The translations under genes and the position numbers were made by a program. From positions 4,084 to 9,728 of the forward strand of contig DFGG01000055.1 in NCBI GenBank assembly GCA_002371695.1: DNA of 5,645 bases, in the 5' to 3' direction. The stretch is from a bacterium UBA3756 (GTDB lineage Bacteria > Bacteroidota > Bacteroidia > Bacteroidales > Bacteroidaceae). Under the pieces are notes generated by a model. That model was given only the letters and a program-made list of their open reading frames with translations. It was not told the DNA's origin and ran no database searches. Below are positions 1 to 5,627 of the stretch, one piece after another; the stretch's first letter is position 1, and every line of letters starts with the position of its first letter.

Positions 1-633
1 GAGTCGAAGCTGGTGGGGCACATCAATGCCGGCGTGCTCTTCTGCTATGGTAACAGCATCGAGTCGCCACTCACAGAGCAGTTCTACGTAGGTGGCCCTA
101 ATAGCATCCGAGCCTTCAGGGTGCGTGACATCGGCCCCGGTGCCTTCAGCGACATGGGACTCAAAGGCCATTATGAGCGGCAGATGTTCTATCTGCTGCG
201 CAACGGTGACCTGAAATTCCTGGCCAACCTCGAATACCGGGCCCCCATCTGGGGCAATCTGAAAGGAGCCATCTTCCTCGATATGGGAAACACGTGGAGA
301 CTGCGAAGCCTGAGTTTCGGCTCGATGGATGACTATGAGTACACGGCACAATTAATAAACGAAATGGGTGCTGAGGTGACAGCCGAAGAACTATACAACG
401 AAGACAAGAAATGGATGGACCAAATGCTCTTCAAGCCCTCACGACTGTTCAACGACATAGCCATCGGCACTGGCGTGGGACTGCGTTATGATCTGGGATT
501 CCTCGTTGTACGACTTGACTGGGGACTCTGCATCCACCAGCCCTGCGACAACGGTGTGTCGCGCTATTTCTTCAACACAGAGCGCACCAGCGACCTCCAT
601 ACACTCAATTTCGCCATCGGATACCCGTTCTAA
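1..633 (+). CDS. Omp85-family outer-membrane beta-barrel protein (BamA/TamA/TamL-like), C-terminal part
   Basis: The reading frame is open from base 1, so the N-terminus (any POTRA domains and the first barrel strands) lies outside the window; 210 residues are visible. The best landmark is the segment FYVGGPNSIRAFRVRDIGPG, encoded around 81-140. It matches the conserved loop-6 region of Omp85 barrels, where GG..S(I/V)RG(F/Y) is usual; here the Gly after the Arg is Ala. The rest alternates polar and hydrophobic residues as beta-strands do, with strand-like stretches such as FLANLEYRAPIWG and GTGVGLRYDLGFLVVRLDWG. The protein ends in HTLNFAIGYPF, whose terminal Phe is the expected outer-membrane beta-signal. 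Members insert or translocate outer-membrane proteins. Bacteroidetes carry BamA and a TamA relative with a lipid anchor (TamL), and I cannot tell which this is without the N-terminus. The next gene starts 89 bases downstream behind its own promoter. Confidence 0.88.
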   Translation, partial: ESKLVGHINAGVLFCYGNSIESPLTEQFYVGGPNSIRAFRVRDIGPGAFSDMGLKGHYERQMFYLLRNGDLKFLANLEYRAPIWGNLKGAIFLDMGNTWRLRSLSFGSMDDYEYTAQLINEMGAEVTAEELYNEDKKWMDQMLFKPSRLFNDIAIGTGVGLRYDLGFLVVRLDWGLCIHQPCDNGVSRYFFNTERTSDLHTLNFAIGYPF

Positions 634-678
634 TGTGTTAAGGCGCGTTAATACGTACATGAATCAAAAGTTTTTTTG

Positions 679-686
679 TACCTTTG
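679..686 (+). promoter_or_regulatory. Bacteroidetes-type promoter, -7 element TACCTTTG
   Basis: TACCTTTG fits the Bacteroidetes primary-sigma -7 consensus TAnnTTTG exactly and is followed by CAC. It lies just after an AAAAG-T7-G tract, a typical setting for such promoters. No clear -33 TTG is seen at the expected distance. Transcription would start near 692-694, giving a leader of about 30 bases rich in A and T before the ATG at 723. It probably drives the nucleotidyltransferase and the overlapping DHH gene. Confidence 0.65.
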
Positions 687-722
687 CACTCAGTTTTATC
701 CTAACTTAATAAATAATAGCTT

Positions 723-1664
723 ATGAAACCAACTCTTTTCCTGCTCGCAGCAGGTATGGGCAGCCGATACGGAGGCCTGAAGCAGCTTGACGGCCTAGGC
801 CCCAACGGTGAGACCATCATGGACTACAGTATCTACGATGCCATCCAAGCCGGATTCGGCAAGATCGTATGGGTCATCCGCAAGGATTTCGAGGAGCAGT
901 TCCGCAATCAGATTCTTTCTAAATACGAGGGCCAGATTCCCTGTGAACTCTGCTTCCAGGCACTCGATGCACTGCCTGAGGGATTCTCAGTGCCTGAGGG
1001 ACGACAGAAGCCTTGGGGCACCAACCACGCCGTGCTCATGGGTAAGGACGTGATCAAGGAGCCTTTCTGCGTGATCAACTGCGATGACTTCTACGGCCGC
1101 GATGCCTTCATGCAGATCGGCAAGTATCTAAGCAATCTCCCCGAAGGTGCCAAGAACCAGTATGCGATGGTAGGCTTCCGCGTGTGCAACACCCTCTCGG
1201 AGAACGGCACCGTAGCCCGTGGCGTATGCGCCTACAACGAGAAGCGCCATCTGACAGACGTCGTTGAGCGTACCGAAATCGTCCGCTGTGCTGCCGATGG
1301 CTCCAATGCCGGCAATGCCACTGAGCCCATCCGATTCAAGGATGAGCAGGGACAATGGCAACCGCTGGAGGAGAACGTACCCGTGTCGATGAACATGTGG
1401 GGCTTCACCCCCGACTACTTCGACTACAGCGAGGCCTACTTCAAGGAGTTCCTCAGCGATCCGAAGAACATGGAGAACCTGAAGGCCGAGTTCTTTATCC
1501 CCCTGATGGTCAACAAGCTCATCACCGAGGGCACTGCTACCTGCGAGGTACTCGACACCACATCGAAGTGGTTCGGAGTCACCTATGCTGCCGATCGTCA
1601 GGACACCGTAGACCGCATCAAGCGCCTCGTCGACGAAGGCATCTATCCGAACAAACTATTCTAA
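723..1664 (+). CDS. Sugar nucleotidyltransferase (NDP-sugar pyrophosphorylase-like)
   Basis: The 313-residue protein has the nucleotidyltransferase (NTP_transferase) fold signature. The N-terminal LAAGMGSRYGGLKQL (residues 8-22) is the glycine-rich NTP-binding loop, with Arg15 and Lys20 in the positions used for triphosphate binding. KPWGTNHAVLMGKD (96-109) matches the nucleobase-contact GT.HAV segment. INCDDFYG (118-125) holds the metal-binding Asp pair D121/D122. VSMNMWGFTP (221-230) corresponds to the sugar-binding region. Such enzymes join a sugar-1-phosphate to an NTP, releasing pyrophosphate, to make activated sugars for LPS, capsule or glycan synthesis. The sugar and nucleotide cannot be read from sequence. 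The ATG at 723 places the motif at the usual distance from the N-terminus and follows an A/T-rich leader without Shine-Dalgarno. The stop TAA shares its last A with the ATG of the next gene, which suggests translational coupling. No catalytic residue looks missing. Confidence 0.9.
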   Translation: MKPTLFLLAAGMGSRYGGLKQLDGLGPNGETIMDYSIYDAIQAGFGKIVWVIRKDFEEQFRNQILSKYEGQIPCELCFQALDALPEGFSVPEGRQKPWGTNHAVLMGKDVIKEPFCVINCDDFYGRDAFMQIGKYLSNLPEGAKNQYAMVGFRVCNTLSENGTVARGVCAYNEKRHLTDVVERTEIVRCAADGSNAGNATEPIRFKDEQGQWQPLEENVPVSMNMWGFTPDYFDYSEAYFKEFLSDPKNMENLKAEFFIPLMVNKLITEGTATCEVLDTTSKWFGVTYAADRQDTVDRIKRLVDEGIYPNKLF

Positions 1665-2698
1665 TGAACATAGACATTATGACACCAGATCAGCTGGCCC
1701 AGATGAGCCAGCTGATTTCCAATTCACAGACCATCATCGTCACCTGTCATCGAAGTCCAGACGGCGATGCCATAGGATCGGCACTGGGCTTCGCCGAGTT
1801 CCTCCGGTCAGTGGGAAAGGAGCCCACCGTGATCGTACCCGACCAGTATCCCGACTTCCTCCACTGGATGCCCAACACGGAAAAAATCATACGCTACGAC
1901 AAGCATCGCGAAAAGTGCGACATGCTTTTCCAGATAGCCGACCTGGTGGTATGCCTCGACTTCAACACCCCCAGCCGCGTTGACGAGATGGCCACCGCAC
2001 TGCTCGCCACTAAGGGCAAGCGCATACTTATCGATCACCATATCGGCCCCGACGTGCCCGCCGAAGTCACCATCTCCAACACCGAAGCCTGCAGCACCTG
2101 CGAGCTGGTGTTCAGAATCGTATGGCAGATGGGCATGTTCGAACGACAGAACAAGCACTTCGCCATACCCGTCTACTGCGGCATGATGACCGACACGGGA
2201 GGATTCACCTTCAACAGCACCCGACCCGAGATATACTTCATCATCGGAGAATTGCTCACCAAGCACATCGATAAGGACAAAATCTACCGAAACGTATACC
2301 ACAACTACACCGAGAGCCGCATCCGACTGATGGGCTACGTGATGTACGAGAAACTCGTCTACATACCCGAACGCCACGCTGCCTACTACACCATCAACCG
2401 TGAGGAGCAGCGGCGTTTCAACTTCATCAAGGGCGATGCCGAAGGACTGGTCAACATCCCACAGCAGATCAGAGGCCTCAAGCTCTCCATCTCGCTGCGA
2501 GAAGATACGGAGAAGAACAACATCGTATGGGTAAGCTTGCGCTCGGTAGACGACTTCCCCTGCAACCTCATGGCCCAGCAGTTCTTCAACGGCGGAGGAC
2601 ACCTGAACGCATCGGGAGGACGAATCGAAGGCACCATCGACGAGGCTGTCAAAGTGGTGAAGCAGGCCATCGAGGCCTTCGCCGACAAACTTGGATAA
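1664..2698 (+). CDS. DHH/DHHA1 phosphoesterase, NrnA-like (nanoRNase / pAp phosphatase)
   Basis: The 344-residue cytosolic protein shows both halves of the DHH family. The N-terminal DHH domain has HRSPDGDAIGSA (29-40, with His29, Asp33 and Asp35), the LDF Asp99, the name motif DHH (124-126) and MTDTGGF (175-181, Asp177), which together bind two manganese ions. The C-terminal DHHA1 domain has GGGHLNASGG (310-319), the substrate-binding glycine loop. NrnA-type enzymes hydrolyse two- to five-base RNAs, 3'-phosphoadenosine 5'-phosphate and, in some members, pApA from c-di-AMP breakdown; which dominates here is unknown. The frame stays open upstream to 1355, but that extension lies inside the nucleotidyltransferase gene and has an Arg/His-rich shadow composition. 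The ATG at 1664 gives the normal family length; an in-frame ATG at 1679 is possible. The TAATG overlap and lack of a promoter indicate cotranscription with the preceding gene. Confidence 0.92.
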   Translation: MNIDIMTPDQLAQMSQLISNSQTIIVTCHRSPDGDAIGSALGFAEFLRSVGKEPTVIVPDQYPDFLHWMPNTEKIIRYDKHREKCDMLFQIADLVVCLDFNTPSRVDEMATALLATKGKRILIDHHIGPDVPAEVTISNTEACSTCELVFRIVWQMGMFERQNKHFAIPVYCGMMTDTGGFTFNSTRPEIYFIIGELLTKHIDKDKIYRNVYHNYTESRIRLMGYVMYEKLVYIPERHAAYYTINREEQRRFNFIKGDAEGLVNIPQQIRGLKLSISLREDTEKNNIVWVSLRSVDDFPCNLMAQQFFNGGGHLNASGGRIEGTIDEAVKVVKQAIEAFADKLG

Positions 2699-2806
2699 AG
2701 ACACGGATAGCAGGCATTATCACGGCAAAAACGGCACGGAAACTTAAAATAAACAAAAAAATCCGTCTTTGTCGATGAAATTCATGCCAAAACCAATTCT
2801 TTTTCT

Positions 2807-2814
2807 TAACTTTG
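2807..2814 (+). promoter_or_regulatory. Bacteroidetes-type promoter, -7 element TAACTTTG, next to the lipoprotein start
   Basis: TAACTTTG is an exact match to TAnnTTTG and is followed by CACACG, in a T-rich stretch of the 124-base gap 2699-2822. The expected -33 TTG is absent at 19-21 bases upstream. The element ends only 8 bases before the ATG at 2823, so the transcript would be leaderless or nearly so. The gap otherwise contains a small direct repeat, ACGGCA at about 2723 and 2732, and no obvious terminator for the DHH gene. Confidence 0.6.
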
Positions 2815-2822
2815 CACACGAT

Positions 2823-3449
2823 ATGAAGAAGTTTCTATTTGTCATGATAGCCGCCATCGCAGTGCTTGCCAGTTGCAACGACTACGAGACCTATGGCGAC
2901 ATGAAGGAGAAGGAGCGCAACGCCATCTCCAAATTCATTGCCGACTCTAGCATCACCGTCATCTCCGAAGACCAGTTCGTCAAGCAAGGCAAGACCACCA
3001 ACCTCGAGCGCAACGAGTTCGTCAAGCTCGACAAGAGCGGTGTCTACATGCAGATTGTACGACAAGGGTGCGGCGAGATGATCAAGGACGGCGAATCAGT
3101 CAACCTCTGCTGCCGATTCCGTGAGTACAACATTATCGGCGACTCGCTCTACCTGTGGAACGACACTGACATAATGGCATCCGAGCCCGATGTGATGAGA
3201 GTCACGCGCTCAAGCGGCACCTTCACAGCCTCTTTCACCTCCGGGATGATGACACTCGCCTACTCCAGCGCATCAGTGCCCGCAGGATGGCTTGTGCCAC
3301 TGGCCTACGTCAATATAGGACGCCCCAAGTCGATGCAAGACGAGATATCAAAGGTTAGGCTCATCGTGCCCCATACACAAGGCCACGCCACAGCATCGAG
3401 CAACGTCAGGCCATACTATTACATCATCACCTTCGAACGAGAAGCATAA
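2823..3449 (+). CDS. FKBP-like lipoprotein, DUF4827-type
   Basis: The product is a 208-residue lipoprotein. MKKFLFVMIAAIAVLASC is a type II signal peptide with lipobox L-A-S-C and lipidated Cys18; the mature start NDYETYGD is fairly acidic, which does not settle inner versus outer membrane or surface display. The body resembles a diverged FKBP-type peptidyl-prolyl isomerase fold. GVYMQIVRQGCGEMIKDGESVNLCCRF is spread over residues 73-99, then VPAGWLVPLAYVNIGR (152-167), then IVPHTQGHA and a final strand YYYIITFE (198-205), in the order of FKBP strands. Aromatic active-site residues are poorly kept, so catalysis is doubtful. I recognise the family as DUF4827, seen in Bacteroidales; its role is not known to me. 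The frame extends upstream to a TTG at 2769, but only the ATG at 2823 gives a proper signal peptide. The glmM-like gene follows after 21 bases, so the two are probably cotranscribed. Confidence 0.85.
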   Translation: MKKFLFVMIAAIAVLASCNDYETYGDMKEKERNAISKFIADSSITVISEDQFVKQGKTTNLERNEFVKLDKSGVYMQIVRQGCGEMIKDGESVNLCCRFREYNIIGDSLYLWNDTDIMASEPDVMRVTRSSGTFTASFTSGMMTLAYSSASVPAGWLVPLAYVNIGRPKSMQDEISKVRLIVPHTQGHATASSNVRPYYYIITFEREA

Positions 3450-3470
3450 CGATTATTTATACATACTAAA

Positions 3471-4862
3471 ATGACACTCATCAAATCCATCTCCGGTATC
3501 CGCGGTACCATCGGCGGACAAACCGGTGATACACTCAATCCACTCGACATCGTCAAGTTTACAACGGCCTACGCCACACTCATCAAGCGCAGAAACCCTG
3601 AGGCCACGAAAATCGTCGTAGGACGCGACGGACGCATCTCAGGCGAGATGGTCAAGAACGTGGTCTGCGGCACACTCATGGGCATGGGATTCGATGTGCT
3701 GAACATCGGCTACGCCACCACCCCAACCACCGAGCTGGCCGTCCGAATGGCACAAGCCGACGGAGGAATCATCATCACTGCATCCCACAATCCACGACAG
3801 TGGAACGCACTGAAGCTGCTCAACAGCGAGGGAGAATTCCTGACTGCCGACGAGGGAGCCGAAGTGCTTGACATCGCTGCACGCGAGGACTTTGACTATG
3901 CCGACGTGGATCATTTGGGCAGCTATCAGGAAGACGACTCGTTCGACGAGCGCCACATCCAGGCCGTGCTCCAGCTACGGCTGGCCGATATCGAAGCCAT
4001 CCGCAAGCGCCACTTCCGCCTCTGCGCCGATACCATCAACAGCGTGGGAGGGCGCATCCTGCCCCACCTGTTCGAGGCCCTCGGTGCTGACTACGAGATA
4101 CTCAACGGCGAGTGCAACGGCCAGTTCGCCCACAACCCCGAACCGCTGGAGAAGAATCTGCAGGGCATCATGGAGCGCATGAGACAAGGCGGATTCGATC
4201 TTGGCATCGTGGTCGACCCTGACGTGGATCGCCTCGCATTCATCTGCGAGAACGGCGTCATGTTCGGCGAGGAATACACCCTGGTGAGCGTAGCCGACTA
4301 CGTGCTGAGCCACACGCCAGGCAACACCGTATCGAACCTGAGCAGCACACGGGCCCTGCGTGACATCACGGAGCGCCACGGAGGACAGTACACAGCCGCT
4401 ACCGTCGGCGAGGTGAACGTCACCACGAAGATGAAACAGGTGGGAGCCGTCATTGGAGGCGAGGGCAACGGTGGAGTGATCTACCCCGAGAGCCACTACG
4501 GACGCGATGCTCTCGTGGGCATCGTGCTCTTCCTCTCCAGCCTTGCACAGAAGGGATGCACCGCATCACAGCTGAGAGCCACATTCCCCGACTATCAGAT
4601 AGCCAAGAACCGCATCGACCTGACGCCCGAGACAGATGTAGACGCCATCCTGGTGAAGGTGAAGGAAATGTTTGCTCAAGACAACTCTGCCACCGTCAAC
4701 GACATCGATGGCGTGAAGATCGATTTCCCTGACCGCTGGGTTCACCTGCGCAAGTCGAACACCGAGCCCATCATCCGCGTATACAGCGAGGCTCAGACGA
4801 TGGCTCAGGCCGATGAACTGGGCAAGCGCCTGATGCAGGTAGTTTACGATATGCAGAAATAA
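3471..4862 (+). CDS. glmM: Phosphoglucosamine mutase / alpha-D-phosphohexomutase
   Basis: The 463-residue enzyme contains all four landmarks of the alpha-D-phosphohexomutase superfamily. They are the phosphoserine loop TASHNP (103-108, catalytic Ser105), the metal site DPDVDR (249-254), the sugar-specificity loop GGEGNGG (329-335) and the phosphate-binding loop RKSNTEPIIR (427-436). GlmM converts glucosamine-6-phosphate to glucosamine-1-phosphate in the cytosol, the step before UDP-GlcNAc, and so feeds peptidoglycan and LPS. The specificity loop is not the GExSGH of E. coli-type GlmM and resembles the archaeal/Bacteroidetes branch, so phosphomannomutase or phosphoglucomutase activity is a real alternative. 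The start ATG follows an A/T-rich spacer (ATTTATACATACTAAA) without Shine-Dalgarno and places the ISGIRGT substrate-entry motif at residues 7-13, as usual. No promoter is visible in the short gap, so it should be read from the lipoprotein promoter, with the hairpin at 4889 ending the unit. Confidence 0.9.
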   Translation: MTLIKSISGIRGTIGGQTGDTLNPLDIVKFTTAYATLIKRRNPEATKIVVGRDGRISGEMVKNVVCGTLMGMGFDVLNIGYATTPTTELAVRMAQADGGIIITASHNPRQWNALKLLNSEGEFLTADEGAEVLDIAAREDFDYADVDHLGSYQEDDSFDERHIQAVLQLRLADIEAIRKRHFRLCADTINSVGGRILPHLFEALGADYEILNGECNGQFAHNPEPLEKNLQGIMERMRQGGFDLGIVVDPDVDRLAFICENGVMFGEEYTLVSVADYVLSHTPGNTVSNLSSTRALRDITERHGGQYTAATVGEVNVTTKMKQVGAVIGGEGNGGVIYPESHYGRDALVGIVLFLSSLAQKGCTASQLRATFPDYQIAKNRIDLTPETDVDAILVKVKEMFAQDNSATVNDIDGVKIDFPDRWVHLRKSNTEPIIRVYSEAQTMAQADELGKRLMQVVYDMQK

Positions 4863-4888
4863 CAGGTCAAGACTCTCTGACTGAAGAC

Positions 4889-4929
4889 CAGCAAGGCCGG
4901 GCGCACACTACTGTTGCCCGGCCTTGTTG
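4889..4929. terminator. GC-rich hairpin, probable transcription terminator between convergent genes
   Basis: The left arm 4889-4902 pairs with 4916-4929 over 14 base pairs, one of them G-T. The core is AAGGCCGGGC / GCCCGGCCTT, and the loop has 13 bases. It begins 26 bases after the glmM stop. On the plus strand it is followed by CTGTTTTG, a weak T-tract. On the minus strand the downstream sequence is less T-rich, so termination there is less certain. The right arm also encodes the last residues (NKAGQ) of the minus-strand gene, whose stop codon sits in the loop. Confidence 0.8.
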
Positions 4930-5393
4930 CTGTTTTGCCTGCCCGTTTCCAGAGCCTGCTGGAACCTACGGAGACGCTCATTCATCTTCTGCAGCGACGA
5001 TTGCCCCAGCAGAGTGTCTGACTTCAGGCTCAGGGCCTCGCGCTTACTGGCAAACTCGGCCAGCTCACTGTCGCCCACATCCATCATCTGCTGGCACTGA
5101 CTCAGGATACGGCGCTCGGCATGCAGCGTGTTTTCGCACGTACCAACGATTGGCACCAGATTGGCCTTTGCCAGATTGTCGTAAGTACTAAGGATGTCAC
5201 CCTCCGACTGGAAGAACTCCTTTTTCAGCAGTCCGAACATGTCGTAGAGCTGCTTCCGGTTCAGATAGAACTCAGACACCTTCTCGGTGAAGAGGATGTT
5301 GCCTAGCGTTTTCACCGTCTCGACGTTCGACGAAAAGATATTCTCTACCATCGTAGATGACCGCTCATCGAAGACCACGAGCAGCTGCGCCAT
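4908..5393 (-). CDS. Hypothetical protein, 161 residues, predicted helical
   Basis: I do not recognise the family. The protein is soluble-looking, with no signal peptide and no membrane segment. After a short hydrophobic start (MAQLLVVFDERSS) it is rich in Glu, Lys, Leu and Gln, with long helix-friendly stretches. The segment around residues 109-150 (ELAEFASKREALSLKSDTLL, then LQKMNERLRRFQQALE) could form a coiled coil. There are two cysteines, at residues 86 and 100. The tail (GRQNSNKAGQQ) is polar and probably disordered. The ATG at 5393 is the first start after an in-frame TGA four codons upstream; Met15 is an alternative. Base composition and codon use resemble the neighbouring genes, and no longer frame exists on the other strand here, which supports a real gene. 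It converges on glmM and shares the terminator hairpin. It could also be a remnant of a longer protein. Confidence 0.6.
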   Translation of the reverse strand: MAQLLVVFDERSSTMVENIFSSNVETVKTLGNILFTEKVSEFYLNRKQLYDMFGLLKKEFFQSEGDILSTYDNLAKANLVPIVGTCENTLHAERRILSQCQQMMDVGDSELAEFASKREALSLKSDTLLGQSSLQKMNERLRRFQQALETGRQNSNKAGQQ

Positions 5394-5399
5394 CTCGTA

Positions 5400-5452
5400 C
5401 CCACATCAACATAAAAGACCTTTAAAGGAAAAAGAACTTCTTTTTCTGTGGG
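5400..5452 (-). promoter_or_regulatory. Possible structured leader in front of the minus-strand gene
   Basis: Read on the minus strand, CCCACA (5452-5447) can pair with TGTGGG (5405-5400), and a flanking G-U pair extends the stem. This stem encloses the 19-base palindrome GAAAAAGAACTTCTTTTTC (5428-5446 on the plus strand, perfect 9-base arms around one base) and the 10-base palindrome CCTTTAAAGG (5419-5428). The closing arm ends 6 bases before the ATG at 5393. It could be an mRNA leader structure or a DNA operator; the symmetry is seen, the function is inferred. Confidence 0.4.
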
Positions 5453-5475
5453 CTCAAAGCATGGGGGATTTGCAT
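5422..5475 (-). CDS. Possible 17-codon leader reading frame
   Basis: On the minus strand an ATG is preceded by GGAG at a spacing of 5 bases. It reads MQIPHALSPQKKKFFFL and stops at TAA. The Lys3-Phe3 run is encoded by the 19-base palindrome at 5428-5446. The stop lies about 30 bases before the ATG of the 161-residue gene and in a different frame. Bacteroidetes rarely depend on Shine-Dalgarno sequences, so the GGAG may be chance. Confidence 0.18.
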   Translation of the reverse strand: MQIPHALSPQKKKFFFL

Positions 5476-5496
5476 GGTTACTCCATGACGTACGTA

Positions 5497-5516
5497 CCTT
5501 ATTTATAATAATAAGG
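5497..5516. repeat. Inverted repeat CCTTATT / AATAAGG
   Basis: Perfect 7-base arms surround a 6-base spacer, TATAAT. It directly follows the palindrome ACGTACGT at 5488-5495. It could be an operator or a weak hairpin; the TATAAT spacer is probably coincidental because Bacteroidetes promoters do not use that box. Confidence 0.45.
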
Positions 5517-5523
5517 GAAGTCA

Positions 5524-5545
5524 GTGGGCAGATCATCTGCTCCAC
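5524..5545. repeat. Bulged hairpin GTGGGCAG-ATCAT-CTGC(T)CCAC
   Basis: Eight base pairs (5524-5531 with 5537-5545, T5541 bulged) close a 5-base loop. The loop bases can themselves continue the symmetry as GCAGAT-C-ATCTGC. No T-tract follows on either strand, so it is not an obvious terminator. Confidence 0.45.
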
Positions 5546-5618
5546 ACCGAGTGCCTTGCTTTGTCTTGTTTTAGGTCAAGAATCAATCGATTGCGCGTCC
5601 AAAAGTGTTAACATTTGA

Positions 5619-5627
5619 TAAATTTTG
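5619..5627 (+). promoter_or_regulatory. Promoter-like TAAATTTTG near the right edge
   Basis: TAAATTTTG, followed by CAG, is one T longer than the TAnnTTTG consensus and sits in an A/T-rich stretch (GTTAACATTTGATAAATTTTGC). If active it would drive a rightward gene beyond the window, making this region divergent with the minus-strand gene. No -33 TTG is at the right spacing. Confidence 0.3.

Noticed and set aside
1355..1663. Upstream in-frame extension of the DHH gene
   Set aside because: It lies wholly inside the nucleotidyltransferase gene in another frame and translates to an Arg/His/Pro-rich shadow; the family length fits the ATG at 1664.
1808..2704. 298-codon open frame on the minus strand opposite the DHH gene
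   Set aside because: It lies antisense to a gene with full DHH/DHHA1 motifs, and its Val/Gly/Asp/His-rich composition with no recognisable motif is what GC-rich codon bias produces on the opposite strand.
2769..2822. TTG-started extension of the lipoprotein
   Set aside because: It would bury the signal peptide 18 residues inside the protein and would include the promoter element.
3975..4496. 173-codon minus-strand frame within glmM
   Set aside because: Antisense shadow of a well-supported enzyme gene, with Ala/Val/His-rich composition and no motif.
5287..5508. 73-codon plus-strand frame at the right end
   Set aside because: It runs antisense over the minus-strand gene and then through palindromic intergenic DNA, without a promoter or motif.
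5345..5545. 66-codon minus-strand frame overlapping the start of the 161-residue gene
   Set aside because: Its overlap with the better frame translates to a Ser/Trp/Arg-rich tail typical of an out-of-frame read. I also considered a frameshifted N-terminus for the 161-residue gene, but the sequence gives no continuity of pattern.
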